NCBI RefSeq assembly: GCF_001927285.1
Contig: NZ_MSIG01000005.1
Location: 1-64,000, forward strand
DNA from: Mongoliimonas terrestris
GTDB lineage: Bacteria > Pseudomonadota > Alphaproteobacteria > Rhizobiales > Pleomorphomonadaceae
Direction: 5' to 3'
DNA length: 64,000 nt
Both the position numbers and the translations under genes were made by a program. A model generated the notes under the pieces. That model was not told where the DNA came from, made no database searches, and saw only the letters and a list, made by a program, of their open reading frames with translations. Positions 8,700-17,773 of this stretch are shown here, piece after piece (the stretch's first letter is position 1; each line of letters begins with the position of its first letter).

Positions 8700-9403
8700 G
8701 CCCGACGACCCCGCTGCGCCCCGCTGCCGTCGTCTTCGACCTCGACGGCACCCTGGTCGACAGCCTGCCGGACATCGCCGACGCGCTCGCGGACCTGATG
8801 GTCGAACACGACCTGCCGCCGCACAGCCACGAAGCCGCCCGGCGGATGATCGGCAAGGGCGTCGCCGGCCTCGTGGAGCGCGCCTTCGCGGCCCACGGCC
8901 AGCACCCGGCGCCGGACGACCTGAAGGTCGCCGTCGCCCGCTATCTGGCGCTCTACGAACCCCGCGCCATGCGCGACACCGTGCTCTTCCCGCACGTGGA
9001 AACCGTCCTGCGCCAACTGGCCGCAGACGGCTGCAGACTCGCCGTCTGCACCAACAAGCCCACCGCCATCTCCCGCGAGATCATCGCCGCCTTCGGCCTT
9101 GCCGACCTCCTTCCGGTGGTCGTCGGCGGCGATTTCGGGCCGCCGCGCAAGCCGGATCCGGCCCTTCTCCTCGCCGCCCTCGACCTTCTCGGCGTCGCCC
9201 CGGCCGATGCGCTGATGGTCGGCGACAGTGCCGCCGATGTCGCAGCCGCCAAGGCCGCGGGGGTGCGTGTGATCGCGGTGGAATATGGCTATACTGACGT
9301 CGCGCCCGCCGACCTCGGCGCCGACTGGGTGATCGCCGACTTCAGCGGTCTTGTCGACGCCATGGCGGCGCTCCACGGCGCGGCCGAAGCCGGTCGAGGC
9401 TGA
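8696..9403 (+). CDS. gph: Phosphoglycolate phosphatase (HAD family)
   Basis: Dephosphorylates 2-phosphoglycolate, the toxic product of RuBisCO oxygenation and of DNA repair. The 235-residue protein has HAD motif I (VFDLDGTLVDS), motif II in CTNKPT, the lysine of motif III in RKPDP and the motif IV acidic pair in VGDSAAD, with a helical cap of the Gph/CbbZ type. Its ATGA overlap with rpe shows coupling. With rpe upstream and cbbY downstream the context fits a Calvin-support role. Confidence 0.9.
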   Translation: MSPTTPLRPAAVVFDLDGTLVDSLPDIADALADLMVEHDLPPHSHEAARRMIGKGVAGLVERAFAAHGQHPAPDDLKVAVARYLALYEPRAMRDTVLFPHVETVLRQLAADGCRLAVCTNKPTAISREIIAAFGLADLLPVVVGGDFGPPRKPDPALLLAALDLLGVAPADALMVGDSAADVAAAKAAGVRVIAVEYGYTDVAPADLGADWVIADFSGLVDAMAALHGAAEAGRG

Positions 9404-9500
9404 CCCGCCGAGGCTGACCGGCCGTTCGTCGGTCGGCGGCGGTGTCCGGCGGGCACCGGAAAGGGCGAATTCCTATGCGTGATGAATGCGAGGGCAGGGC

Positions 9501-10301
9501 ATGCGCGGGCTGAAGGCCCTCATCTTCGACGTGGACGGCACGCTGGCCGAAACCGAGGAGGTCCACCGCACCGCCTTCAACGAGGCCTTCAAGGCGGCCG
9601 GGCTCGGCTGGGTGTGGGACCAGGTGCTCTACCGCAAACTGCTCGCCGTCAGCGGCGGCCGCGAGCGGATCACCCATTATGTGGAGACCTACGATCCGCC
9701 GGGCGGTCCTGAGGCCCTCGGCCGCCTGCAGGAGATCCACGCCCTCAAGACCCAGCGATTCAACCGTCTGGTGGACGAGCGCAACTGCCCGTTCCGCCCG
9801 GGTGTCGAGCGCCTGCTGGAGGAGGCGACGAGCCGCGGCCTGAAGCTTGCCATCGCCACCACCACGGGCATTCCCAACGTGGAATCCCTCATCATCGCCA
9901 ACCTGGACTATGCCGGCCTCGACCGTTTCGACGCCATCGTCGGCGGCGACGATGTGCAGGCCCGCAAACCTGCGCCCGACATCTACCTGATGGCCCTGGA
10001 GGCGCTTGGCCTGCCGGCGCGCAACTGCCTCGCCTTCGAGGACAGCCTCAACGGCCTGAAGGCCGCCACGGCGGCGGGTCTTCGAACCGTCGTGACGCCG
10101 AGCGTCTACACCGCCCAGGAGGATTTCTCCGGCGCCTTCTCGGTGATCTCCCACCTCGGCGATCCGTTCGATCCCTACGAGCACCTGGGCGGGGCAGGGG
10201 ACCGCGACCGCATGGTCACCGTCAACGCGCTCCGCCGCTGGATGGACGACGACGACGACATGCGCAGCCTGCTGACCATCGGTGGCCGCAGCATCTACTG
10301 A
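9501..10301 (+). CDS. cbbY: CbbY-type HAD sugar-phosphate phosphatase
   Basis: CbbY removes the phosphate from xylulose-1,5-bisphosphate, a misfire product that inhibits RuBisCO. The 266-residue protein matches the family closely at IFDVDGTLAETEEVHRTAFN, the ATTTGIPNVE segment and FEDSLNGLKAA. It carries a C-terminal extension of about 20 residues rich in Asp. The start at 9501 follows a purine-rich AGGGCAGGG; an ATG 15 bases upstream in frame is possible. It lies 97 bp after gph on the same strand. Finding cbbY, gph and rpe together strongly suggests RuBisCO in this genome. Confidence 0.85.
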   Translation: MRGLKALIFDVDGTLAETEEVHRTAFNEAFKAAGLGWVWDQVLYRKLLAVSGGRERITHYVETYDPPGGPEALGRLQEIHALKTQRFNRLVDERNCPFRPGVERLLEEATSRGLKLAIATTTGIPNVESLIIANLDYAGLDRFDAIVGGDDVQARKPAPDIYLMALEALGLPARNCLAFEDSLNGLKAATAAGLRTVVTPSVYTAQEDFSGAFSVISHLGDPFDPYEHLGGAGDRDRMVTVNALRRWMDDDDDMRSLLTIGGRSIY

Positions 10302-10400
10302 AGGCGGCGGGCGATGGTCTTCGCAGACTGCCCGTCCGGCACGCAGGCCCGAGCGCACCTGTTCGACCAAATCTGCCTAAGATATAGGCGACTGATGGTG

Positions 10401-10414
10401 GATTGCATGCAATC
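10401..10414. promoter_or_regulatory. Perfect 14-bp palindrome upstream of the amide operon (probable GntR operator)
   Basis: GATTGCATGCAATC is an exact palindrome about 190 bp before the BMP-protein start. Its 12-bp core recurs with a single change (ATTGTATGCAAT) before atzF at 23799. FCD-type GntR regulators commonly bind short palindromes of this TTG-N4-CAA form, and such a regulator is the last gene of this operon. The rest of 10302-10603 shows no gene. Confidence 0.6.
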
Positions 10415-10603
10415 CTTTCGGCCTCGATCCGGCCCCTCGCTCAACCGGCGCCTTCGGGTTCCCGGCTAACCGGTCGCTCCCTCTTCATTTTCACATCTCC
10501 GCGCCGGCCCGACCGGCGCTGGCACGCGCATTGCTCACATCCGCCTGAAGGATCGGGTCACGGGCCGCACGTCGCCCCGAAGACCGCAACAGGGGGAGAC
10601 TTC

Positions 10604-11716
10604 ATGCTGCATTCCATGATCAACCGCCGCGCGCTCTTGAAGGGCACCGGTGCCGGCGCTCTGGCGCTCGGCTCGGGCCTCATGTCCCTGCCGGCCCGCG
10701 CCGCCGGTCTGACCATCGGCATCCTCTACGTCGGCCCGCGCGACGACTTCGGCTGGAACCAGGCCCACGCGGTCGCCGCCGCCGCCCTGAAGGAAGTGCC
10801 GGACGTGACGGTGGTGGAAGAGGAGAACGTGCCCGAGACGATCTCCGTCGCCCAGTCGATGGAGTCCATGATCAGCCTCGACGGCGCCAACCTGATCTTC
10901 GCCACCTCGTTCGGCTACTACAATCCCTTCATGGTCGACATGGCCAAGAAGTACCCGGACGTGCAGTTCCGCCACGCCGCCCCGCTCTGGGTGGACGGCG
11001 ACCCGACCAACGCCGGCTCCTACTTCGGCCAGCTCGACCAGGCCCACTATGTGGACGGCATCGCGGCCGGCCTCTGCACCAAGACCAACAAGCTCGGCTT
11101 CGTCGCCGCCAAGCCGATCGGCACGGTGCTGCGCAACATCAACTCCTTCGCCATGGGCGTGAAGAAGGTGAACCCGGCCGCGACCGTCCAGGTGATCTTC
11201 ACCGGCGAGTGGTCCATGCCCGTGCGCGAGGCCGAGGCCGCCAACGCCCTCGTCGACGCCGGCTGCGACGTGCTCACCTGCCACGTGGACGGCCCGAAGG
11301 TGGTGATCGAGACCGCCGAGGGACGCGGCGTCATGAGCTGCGGCCACAACGCCTCCCAGGCGCCGCTCGCCCCGAAGGGCTTCATCACCGGCGCCGAGTA
11401 CAAGTGGGAGACCATCTACAAGGACTACGCCGCCAAGCTCGCCGCCGGCGAGGCGCTGCCGAACTTCATCGGCGGCGGCTTCGACCTGGACTTCGTCCAG
11501 AACACCCCCTACGGCGCCGCCGCCACCCCGGAGGCGATCGCCGCCGCCGACACGGCCCGCGCGGACGTCAAGGCCGGCAAGCCGATCTTCGTCGGCCCCC
11601 TGAAGAAGCAGGACGGCTCCGTCCTCGTCGCCGAGGGCGCCTCGCTCGACAACTACGCGCCGGAGCTGAACGGCACCGACTACCTGATCGAAGGCGTCGT
11701 CGGCTCGATCACCTGA
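10604..11716 (+). CDS. BMP-family (PnrA-like) ABC transporter substrate-binding protein, Tat-type signal
   Basis: Periplasmic binding protein of the basic membrane protein family, whose characterised members bind nucleosides and related heterocycles. The 370-residue product starts with a twin-arginine leader (NRRALLKGTGAGALALG, cleavage after ARA near residue 31). The BMP fold follows, with GPRDDFGWNQAHA at the start and the conserved FIGGGFDLDFVQN segment late. AGGGGGAG lies before the chosen ATG. It heads an operon with two permeases, a double ATPase and amidohydrolases, so the ligand is probably a urea-like amide such as biuret, triuret or formamide rather than a nucleoside; this is inference. 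The palindrome at 10401 is its likely operator. Confidence 0.88.
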   Translation: MLHSMINRRALLKGTGAGALALGSGLMSLPARAAGLTIGILYVGPRDDFGWNQAHAVAAAALKEVPDVTVVEEENVPETISVAQSMESMISLDGANLIFATSFGYYNPFMVDMAKKYPDVQFRHAAPLWVDGDPTNAGSYFGQLDQAHYVDGIAAGLCTKTNKLGFVAAKPIGTVLRNINSFAMGVKKVNPAATVQVIFTGEWSMPVREAEAANALVDAGCDVLTCHVDGPKVVIETAEGRGVMSCGHNASQAPLAPKGFITGAEYKWETIYKDYAAKLAAGEALPNFIGGGFDLDFVQNTPYGAAATPEAIAAADTARADVKAGKPIFVGPLKKQDGSVLVAEGASLDNYAPELNGTDYLIEGVVGSIT

Positions 11717-11726
11717 CGGGTGGGGG

Positions 11727-11873
11727 CGACCCCTCTCCCCAACCCTCTCCCACAAGGGGAGAGGGGGACCCCCTGCGGTTCCGGCGGTTGAGACGGCGGC
11801 CGCGTCAGCCAATCGGCTCTTCCAGGCGTCCCCTCCCCCCTGGTGGGGGAGGGACAGGGAGAGGGGGGAACCT
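11727..11873. repeat. Paired inverted-repeat element (family C, copy 1)
   Basis: Two GC-rich arms, each a hairpin of C-runs and G-runs, lie about 60 bp apart. The right arm ends GAGGGGGGAACC and is roughly the reverse complement of the left. The element fills the gap between the binding-protein and permease genes. Related copies are at 15084, 17636 and 51325. Confidence 0.75.
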
Positions 11874-11909
11874 CCGTCCTCCCAAATGGATCAGACTGAA
11901 GGAACCCCC

Positions 11910-13007
11910 ATGGCCGACATCCCCGTCCCGGCGCCATCCTTCGCCTTCTCGGAAGTCCTCGACCGGATCCGCCGCTCGGCGGAATACGTCGTCATCCCGC
12001 TCCTGGCGCTCGCCGCCTCGGCGGTGCTCTTCTCGGTCTTCCTGCTCTTCCTCGGCAAGAACCCGATCGACTTCTACAGCCTCGTCTGGCGCGGCGGCTT
12101 CGGCACGTCCTTCTCCTGGCAGAACACCCTGGTGCGGGCCTCCCCGCTCATCCTCGCCGGCCTCTGCGTCGCCATCCCGGCCCGGCTCGGCATGGTGGTG
12201 ATCGGCGGCGAGGGCGCGCTCGTTCTCGGCGGCTTCGCGGCGGCGGTGATCGCCATCCCGATGGTCGCCTGGTCGCCCGCGCCGCTGACCCTCCTGATGA
12301 TGATGATCGCCGCCATGGCGGTCGGCGGCATCTGGATCGGCTTCGTCGGCTACCTGCGGCACTACAGGGGCATCAACGAGACGATCTCGTCGCTCCTTCT
12401 CAGCTACATCGCCGTCTCCATACTGAACTTCTTCGTCGAAGGCGCGCTCCGCGACCCGTCCGATCCGAACAAGCCGTCCACCATGCCGATCGGGCCGGAC
12501 ACCATGATCGGCGCCATACCGGGCACCTCGGTGCACTGGGGCCTCGTGGCCGGCATCATCGCCTGCATCGCCACCTGGGTGCTGATGAACCGCACCACCT
12601 TCGGCTTCGCCGCCCGCATCACCGGCGGCAACGTGCGCGCCGCCATGGCCCAGGGCTTGCCGGTCGGCCGGCTGGTGCTGGTGTCGACGGCGCTCGCCGG
12701 GGCTTGCGCCGGGCTCGCCGGCTTCTTCGAGGTGGCGGCCATCCACGGCAAGGCCAACGCCTCGCTGATCGCCGGCTACGGCTTCACCGGCATCCTCGTC
12801 AGCTTCCTCGCCCGCCACAACCCGCTCGCCATCATCCCGGTCGCCATCTTCCTCGGCGGCATCGATGCGGCCGGCGGCCTCGTCCAGCGGCGCATGGAAC
12901 TGCCGGACGCCACCGTCCAGGTGCTGCAGGGCCTGATGTTCCTGGTGCTCCTCGTCTCCGAGACGCTCTACGGCCGCTTCTCCATCTTCAAGGCAAAGGG
13001 AGCCTGA
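11910..13007 (+). CDS. ABC transporter permease, BMP/ribose type (subunit 1)
   Basis: Integral membrane subunit of the importer. The 365-residue protein has about eight to ten hydrophobic segments and the BPD_transp_2 landmarks NETISSLLLSYIAV and a cytoplasmic loop contacting the ATPase near GGNVRAAMAQGLPVGRLVLVSTALAG. AAGGAA lies six bases before the ATG at 11910; an ATG 24 bases earlier lacks a good site. It follows the binding-protein gene across repeat copy 1 and is six bases from the next permease gene, as in nucleoside-type importers. Confidence 0.9.
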   Translation: MADIPVPAPSFAFSEVLDRIRRSAEYVVIPLLALAASAVLFSVFLLFLGKNPIDFYSLVWRGGFGTSFSWQNTLVRASPLILAGLCVAIPARLGMVVIGGEGALVLGGFAAAVIAIPMVAWSPAPLTLLMMMIAAMAVGGIWIGFVGYLRHYRGINETISSLLLSYIAVSILNFFVEGALRDPSDPNKPSTMPIGPDTMIGAIPGTSVHWGLVAGIIACIATWVLMNRTTFGFAARITGGNVRAAMAQGLPVGRLVLVSTALAGACAGLAGFFEVAAIHGKANASLIAGYGFTGILVSFLARHNPLAIIPVAIFLGGIDAAGGLVQRRMELPDATVQVLQGLMFLVLLVSETLYGRFSIFKAKGA

Positions 13008-13013
13008 CCGCTC

Positions 13014-13934
13014 ATGGACGACGTCGGCCTCTCCACCGTCCTCCTCGCCATGCTGGCGGGGGCCATCCGGGTGTCCACGCCCTTCCTGTTCGTCGCCCTC
13101 GGCGAATGCCTCACCGAGAAGTCCGGCCGCATCAACCTCGGCCTGGAAGGCACCCTCGTGTTTGGCGCCATGGCGGCCTACGCCATCTCCTACGAGACCG
13201 GCAGCCCCTGGCTCGGCGTGTTCGTCGCCGGCCTCACCGGCGTCCTGTTCGGTGCCCTCCATGGCGCCATCTGCAAGCTGAAGGGCGTCAACGACATCGC
13301 CATCGGCATCGCCCTCATGCTGTTCGGCACCGGCCTAGCCTTCTTCTTCGGCAAGAGCTACATCCAGCCGGTGGCGCCGCGCCTCTCCTCGGTGGAGCTC
13401 GGGTCCTGGTCCAGCGACCCGAACGTCCAGAAGGCGCTGGAGGTCAACCCGCTCTTCCTGATCGGCATCCTGCTCGCCATCGTCATGTGGTGGGCCTTCC
13501 GCAACACCCGGCTCGGCCTCGTCATCCGCACCACCGGCGACAGCGCCCCGGCGGCGCTCGCCCTCGGCATCAACGTGGACCTCGTGCGCTTCCTCGCCAC
13601 TGCGGCGGGCGGCTTCCTCGCCGGTGTCGGCGGCGCCTTCCTGTCGCTCTACTACCCGGGCTCGTGGACCGAGGGCCTCTCCTCCGGCCAGGGCCTGATG
13701 GCGGTGGCGCTCGTCATCTTCGCCCGCTGGAACCCGCTCGCCTGCTTCGGCGCGGCGCTCCTCTTCGGCGCGGCGGGCGCGCTCGGGCCGGCGCTCCAGT
13801 CCATCGGCATCAGCCGCGGCTACCACTTCTTCAACGCCGCGCCCTACGTGATGACCCTCGTCATCATGATCCTCTCCATCTCGCCCAAGCGGTCGCTGCG
13901 CGGCGCGCCGGGCGAGCTCTCCATCACCAAGTGA
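13014..13934 (+). CDS. ABC transporter permease, BMP/ribose type (subunit 2)
   Basis: Second membrane subunit, 306 residues, with the shorter BPD_transp_2 architecture and about eight hydrophobic segments. Conserved landmarks are ITLGLEG-type (here INLGLEG near residue 41), the KGVNDIAIGIAL segment and the coupling loop RTTGDSAPAALALGI. It pairs with the larger upstream permease to form the heterodimeric channel. It begins six bases after the preceding stop and is followed 64 bp later by the formamidase gene. Confidence 0.9.
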   Translation: MDDVGLSTVLLAMLAGAIRVSTPFLFVALGECLTEKSGRINLGLEGTLVFGAMAAYAISYETGSPWLGVFVAGLTGVLFGALHGAICKLKGVNDIAIGIALMLFGTGLAFFFGKSYIQPVAPRLSSVELGSWSSDPNVQKALEVNPLFLIGILLAIVMWWAFRNTRLGLVIRTTGDSAPAALALGINVDLVRFLATAAGGFLAGVGGAFLSLYYPGSWTEGLSSGQGLMAVALVIFARWNPLACFGAALLFGAAGALGPALQSIGISRGYHFFNAAPYVMTLVIMILSISPKRSLRGAPGELSITK

Positions 13935-13998
13935 TCCGGTCGGGCGGCCGCCCCGGTGCCGGCCGCCCCCTCATGCGCATGACAGAGGAGGCATTCCG

Positions 13999-15018
13999 AT
14001 GAACGGTCTCGGCGGGCTCAACAAGTCGGACAACGGCGTCGTCATCGGCCTCGTGCAGCTGCAGCTGCCGGTGGTCGTCACCCCGGCCGACCTCCAGGCG
14101 CAGACCGAGAAGGTCGTCGCCATGGTGGCCAAGGCCCGGCGCAACCTTGGCACCATGGACCTGGTGGTCTTCCCCGAATACATGCTCCACGGCCTCTCCA
14201 TGGACACCAACCCGGCCATCATGTGCCGGATGGACGGGCCGGAGGTCGCCGCGCTGAAGCAGGCCTGCGTGGACAACCGCATCTGGGGCTGCTTCTCCAT
14301 CATGGAGTACAACCCGGACGGCTATCCCTGGAACACCGGCCTCATCATCGACGACACCGGCGAGGTCAAGCTCTACTACCGCAAGCTCCACCCCTGGGTG
14401 CCGGTGGAGCCGTGGGAGCCGGGCGACCTCGGCATCCCGGTGATCGAAGGGCCGAAGGGCGCCAAGATCGGCCTCATCATCTGCCACGACGGCATGTTCC
14501 CGGAGATGGCCCGCGAGTGCGCCTACAAGGGCGCCGAGATCATGATCCGCACGGCGGGCTATACCGCGCCGATCCGCCAGTCCTGGCGCTTCACCAACCA
14601 GGCCAACGCCTTCCAGAACCTGATGGTGACCGCCAATGTCTGCATGTGCGGCTCGGACGGCACGTTCGATTCCATGGGCGAGGGCATGATCGTCGACTTC
14701 GACGGCACCGTCATCGCCCACGGCACCACCGGCCGGCCGGACGAGATCATCACCGCCGAGGTCCGCCCGGACCTCGTGCGCGAGGCGCGCGCCGGCTGGG
14801 GCGTGGAGAACAACCCCTACCAGCTCTGGCACCGCGGCTACGTGGCCGTGAAGGGCGGCGCCATGGACTGCCCCTACACCTTCATGAAGGACATGGTGGC
14901 CGGCACCTACCGCCTGCCCTGGGAGGACACCGTCAAGATCACCGACGGCACCCCCTGCGGCTTCCCGGCGCCTACCCGCCTCTTTGGCGAAAGCCTCCTC
15001 AAGGACGCGGCGGAGTGA
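13999..15018 (+). CDS. amiF: Formamidase
   Basis: Hydrolyses formamide to formate and ammonia. The 339-residue protein belongs to the nitrilase superfamily, with the triad visible as E60 in VFPEY, K129 in YYRKLHP and C162 in LIICHDGMF. The N-terminus MNGLGGLNKS and the body match AmiF (about 334 residues) rather than the acetamide-preferring AmiE, as I recall those sequences. AGAGGAGG precedes the ATG. Its place between transporter permeases and biuret hydrolase suggests formamide, or another small amide, is one imported substrate. Formate released here could feed one-carbon metabolism. Confidence 0.92.
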   Translation: MNGLGGLNKSDNGVVIGLVQLQLPVVVTPADLQAQTEKVVAMVAKARRNLGTMDLVVFPEYMLHGLSMDTNPAIMCRMDGPEVAALKQACVDNRIWGCFSIMEYNPDGYPWNTGLIIDDTGEVKLYYRKLHPWVPVEPWEPGDLGIPVIEGPKGAKIGLIICHDGMFPEMARECAYKGAEIMIRTAGYTAPIRQSWRFTNQANAFQNLMVTANVCMCGSDGTFDSMGEGMIVDFDGTVIAHGTTGRPDEIITAEVRPDLVREARAGWGVENNPYQLWHRGYVAVKGGAMDCPYTFMKDMVAGTYRLPWEDTVKITDGTPCGFPAPTRLFGESLLKDAAE

Positions 15019-15083
15019 CACCCATGCACGGCTTCGATCTGGTGGTGCGGCCGGTTCTGCGCGAGCGGGTGCGGGCGGGGGGC

Positions 15084-15232
15084 GGTTCCCCCCCACCCCA
15101 ACCCTCCCCCGCAAGGGGGGAGGGGGTCGGTCGCGGGTCCGTGGCCCGTAGCGGTCTGCTCGCCGCCCTTTCAAACGCGCTGACCCGTCTCCCTCTCCCC
15201 TTGCGGGGGAGGGCCGGGGTGGGGGGGAACCT
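15084..15232. repeat. Paired inverted-repeat element (family C, copy 2)
   Basis: The left arm begins GGTTCCCCCCCACCCCAACC and folds on itself through CCCTCCCCCGCAAGGGGGGA. The right arm ends GGTGGGGGGGAACC, the reverse complement of the left end. It occupies most of the 262-bp gap between amiF and biuH, where no gene is seen. Confidence 0.8.
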
Positions 15233-15280
15233 CGTCCTCGGTCGGCTCTTCGCCTCCACCCTCACCCCCCGGAGGCCCGC

Positions 15281-16000
15281 ATGACCTCCCTCGACGAGCG
15301 CATCGCCGCCACCCTCGTGGCCGAGCCCCGCACCATCGCCTCCGAACCCTACCCCTGGCCCTACGACGGCGATCTCCGGCCGGAGAACACCGCCCTCGTG
15401 GTCATCGACATGCAGACCGACTTCTGCGGCCCCGGCGGCTACGTGGACTGCATGGGCTACGACCTCTCGCTCACCCGCGCGCCGATCGGCCCCATCCAGG
15501 CGCTGATGGCCGCCATGCGGACCAAGGGCTACACCATCATCCACACCCGCGAGGGCCATCGGCCGGACCTCTCCGACCTGCCGGCCAACAAGCGTTGGCG
15601 CTCCCAGCGGATCGGCGCCGGCATCGGCGACCAGGGGCCGGCGGGGCGCATCCTGGTGCGCGGCGAGCCGGGCTGGGAGATCATTCCGGAGCTCGCGCCG
15701 CTGCCGGGCGAGACCATCATCGACAAGCCGGGCAAGGGCTCCTTCTGCGCCACGGACCTGGAGATGATCCTCCGCCTCAAGGGCATCCGAAACATCGTGC
15801 TCACCGGCATCACCACCGACGTATGCGTTCACACCACCATGCGCGAGGCCAACGACCGCGGCTTCGAATGCCTGCTGGTGGAGGACTGTTGCGGCGCCAC
15901 CAAGCACGAGAACCACCTCGCCGCCATCGACATGGTCAAGATGCAGGGCGGCGTCTTCGGCGCCGTCGCCACCAGTTCGGCCCTTCTGGAGGTCTTGTGA
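15281..16000 (+). CDS. biuH: Biuret amidohydrolase (isochorismatase-fold cysteine hydrolase)
   Basis: Converts biuret to allophanate and ammonia. The 239-residue protein has the cysteine-hydrolase triad D43 (VVIDMQ), K149 (IIDKPGKG) and C182 (TTDVCVHTT), plus Q222 in KMQGG. As I recall, these correspond with a constant offset of seven to D36, K142, C175 and Q215 of the characterised Rhizobium leguminosarum BiuH, and the surrounding blocks ([24 protein letters not shown]) also agree. CGGAGG lies before the ATG. The stop overlaps the ATPase start by one base. RutB (ureidoacrylate hydrolase) is a relative but the substrate-pocket blocks favour BiuH. Confidence 0.9.
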   Translation: MTSLDERIAATLVAEPRTIASEPYPWPYDGDLRPENTALVVIDMQTDFCGPGGYVDCMGYDLSLTRAPIGPIQALMAAMRTKGYTIIHTREGHRPDLSDLPANKRWRSQRIGAGIGDQGPAGRILVRGEPGWEIIPELAPLPGETIIDKPGKGSFCATDLEMILRLKGIRNIVLTGITTDVCVHTTMREANDRGFECLLVEDCCGATKHENHLAAIDMVKMQGGVFGAVATSSALLEVL

Positions 16001-17538
16001 TGAGTGCGCTCCCCGCCGCCGCACCAAGCCGCGCCATCGGGCTTGAAACCAAGGGCATGACCAAGGTCTTCGGCGCCATGACGGCGCTCGACACCGTGTC
16101 GATCAACGTCCGCCCCGGCTCCTTCCACGCCCTTCTCGGCGAGAACGGCGCCGGCAAGTCGACCCTCGTCAAGTGCATCATGGGCTTCTACCAGCCGACC
16201 CGCGGCCAGGTGTTCGTTAACGGCGCCGAGGTGCAGATCCCCAACCCGAAGGCCGCCCGCAGCCTCGGCATCGGCATGGTCTACCAGCACTTCACCCTCG
16301 TCCCGTCGCTCACCGCCACGGAGAATCTGGTGATCGCGCGGGCCGACGTGCCGGCGGTGATCGACTGGAAGAAGGAGAAGAAGACCCTCGCCGAGCTGAT
16401 CGACCGGCTGCCCTTCAAGGTCCCGATGGACGTGCCGGTGTCGGGTCTTGCCGCCGGCGAGAAGCAGAAGCTGGAGATCCTGAAGCAGCTCTACCTCGAC
16501 CAGCGCTTCCTGATCCTCGACGAGCCGACCTCCGTGCTGACCCCCCAGGAGGCCGACGAGATCCTCGGGCTCCTGCGCGGCATGACCGAGGCGGGCGACC
16601 TCACCATCCTGATGATCAGCCACAAGTTCCGCGAGGTGACCCAGTTCGTCGACGACGTCACCGTGCTGCGCAAGGGTGCCTTCGTCGGCAGCGCCTCGGC
16701 CAAGGACCTGACGGTCGCCGAGATGAGCCGGATGATGATCGGCGACATGAAGCTGCGCGAACGCGCCGCCCGCAAGCCCTTCACCAACCAGCCGGTGGTC
16801 TTGGAACTCGCCGGCCTCTTCGCCGACGACGACGAGGGTCTGCCGGCGGTGGAGGCGGTCAGCCTCAAGGTGCATGCGGGCGAGATCGTCGGCATCGCCG
16901 GCGTTTCCGGCAACGGCCAGTCGGAACTCATCGAGTGCCTCTCCGGCCAGCGCCCGCTCACCGACGGCCGCCTCTTCGTCAAGGACGAGCCCTACGAGCC
17001 GGAGCGCAAGAAGATGGCCCGCTTCAAGGTGTTCGGCCTGCCGGAGGAGCCCCTGAAGAACGCCGCCGTGCCGAAGATGAGCGTCGCCGAAAACCTCGCC
17101 TTCCGCTCCTTCGACCAGCCGCCCATCTCCAAGTCGCGCGGCTGGTTGTCGCCCGGCCCCATGCGCGCCAAGGCCAAGGAGCTGATCGCCGCCTATCGGG
17201 TGAAGACCCCCGGCCCGGACGAGCCGATCCAGAACCTCTCCGGCGGCAACGTCCAGCGCGCGATCCTCGCCCGCGAACTCTCGTCCGACGTGGACGTGCT
17301 CGTCGTCGCCAACCCCTGCTTCGGCCTCGATTTCGCGTCCATCGCCGAGATCCGCGGCCAGATCATGGACCAGCGCAACCGCGGCGCGGCCGTGCTCCTC
17401 GTCTCCGAAGACCTCGACGAGATCCTGGAGCTCTCCGACCGCATCGCCGTCATGAGCGAGGGCAAGATCGGCTACGTGGCGCTCGCATCGGAAACCGACC
17501 GCAACACCATCGGCCAGCACATGGCCGGGCATCACTGA
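16000..17538 (+). CDS. ABC transporter double-ATPase subunit of the BMP-type importer
   Basis: Energises the importer. The 512-residue protein holds two ABC domains. The first (about residues 15-250) has Walker A GENGAGKS, signature-region SGLAAGEKQKLEI and Walker B FLILDEPT. The second (about 265-505) has GVSGNGQSE, NLSGGNVQR and a Walker B ending VVANPCFGLD, in which the usual catalytic glutamate is absent. That degeneracy is normal in the second half of ribose/BMP-type ATPases. It starts on the last base of the biuH stop, so the transporter ATPase is interleaved with the hydrolase genes. This argues that importer and hydrolases serve one pathway. Confidence 0.93.
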   Translation: MSALPAAAPSRAIGLETKGMTKVFGAMTALDTVSINVRPGSFHALLGENGAGKSTLVKCIMGFYQPTRGQVFVNGAEVQIPNPKAARSLGIGMVYQHFTLVPSLTATENLVIARADVPAVIDWKKEKKTLAELIDRLPFKVPMDVPVSGLAAGEKQKLEILKQLYLDQRFLILDEPTSVLTPQEADEILGLLRGMTEAGDLTILMISHKFREVTQFVDDVTVLRKGAFVGSASAKDLTVAEMSRMMIGDMKLRERAARKPFTNQPVVLELAGLFADDDEGLPAVEAVSLKVHAGEIVGIAGVSGNGQSELIECLSGQRPLTDGRLFVKDEPYEPERKKMARFKVFGLPEEPLKNAAVPKMSVAENLAFRSFDQPPISKSRGWLSPGPMRAKAKELIAAYRVKTPGPDEPIQNLSGGNVQRAILARELSSDVDVLVVANPCFGLDFASIAEIRGQIMDQRNRGAAVLLVSEDLDEILELSDRIAVMSEGKIGYVALASETDRNTIGQHMAGHH

Positions 17539-17635
17539 GGGGAGGGGGGCGTCCAAGCGGGTGGAGGCGGATCGTTCGGTTCGGCGCGCTTCTCGACCAG
17601 CCGCATGCTTTCGCTGATCCCTGTCCACCGGCGGT

Positions 17636-17773
17636 GTTCCCCCCTCTCCCCAACCCTCCCCCTCCAGGGGGGAGGGGGTCCGTCGAGGCTGAAGGAAAAG
17701 GCGGCTCGTTCCCATCAACCGCCACCCGCCCCCTCTCCCCTTGAGGGAGAGGGTTGGGGAGAGGGGTGAACCT
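17636..17773. repeat. Paired inverted-repeat element (family C, copy 3)
   Basis: Left arm GTTCCCCCCTCTCCCCAACC and right arm GGTTGGGGAGAGGGGTGAAC are inverted copies, each also forming its own small hairpin. The 339-bp gap between the ATPase gene and the second hydrolase gene is made of this element and low-complexity C-rich sequence; no gene is seen. Confidence 0.8.

Noticed and set aside
13999..15018. Reading the nitrilase-family gene as AmiE (acetamidase)
   Set aside because: The N-terminal block and length fit AmiF formamidase better, as I recall those sequences.
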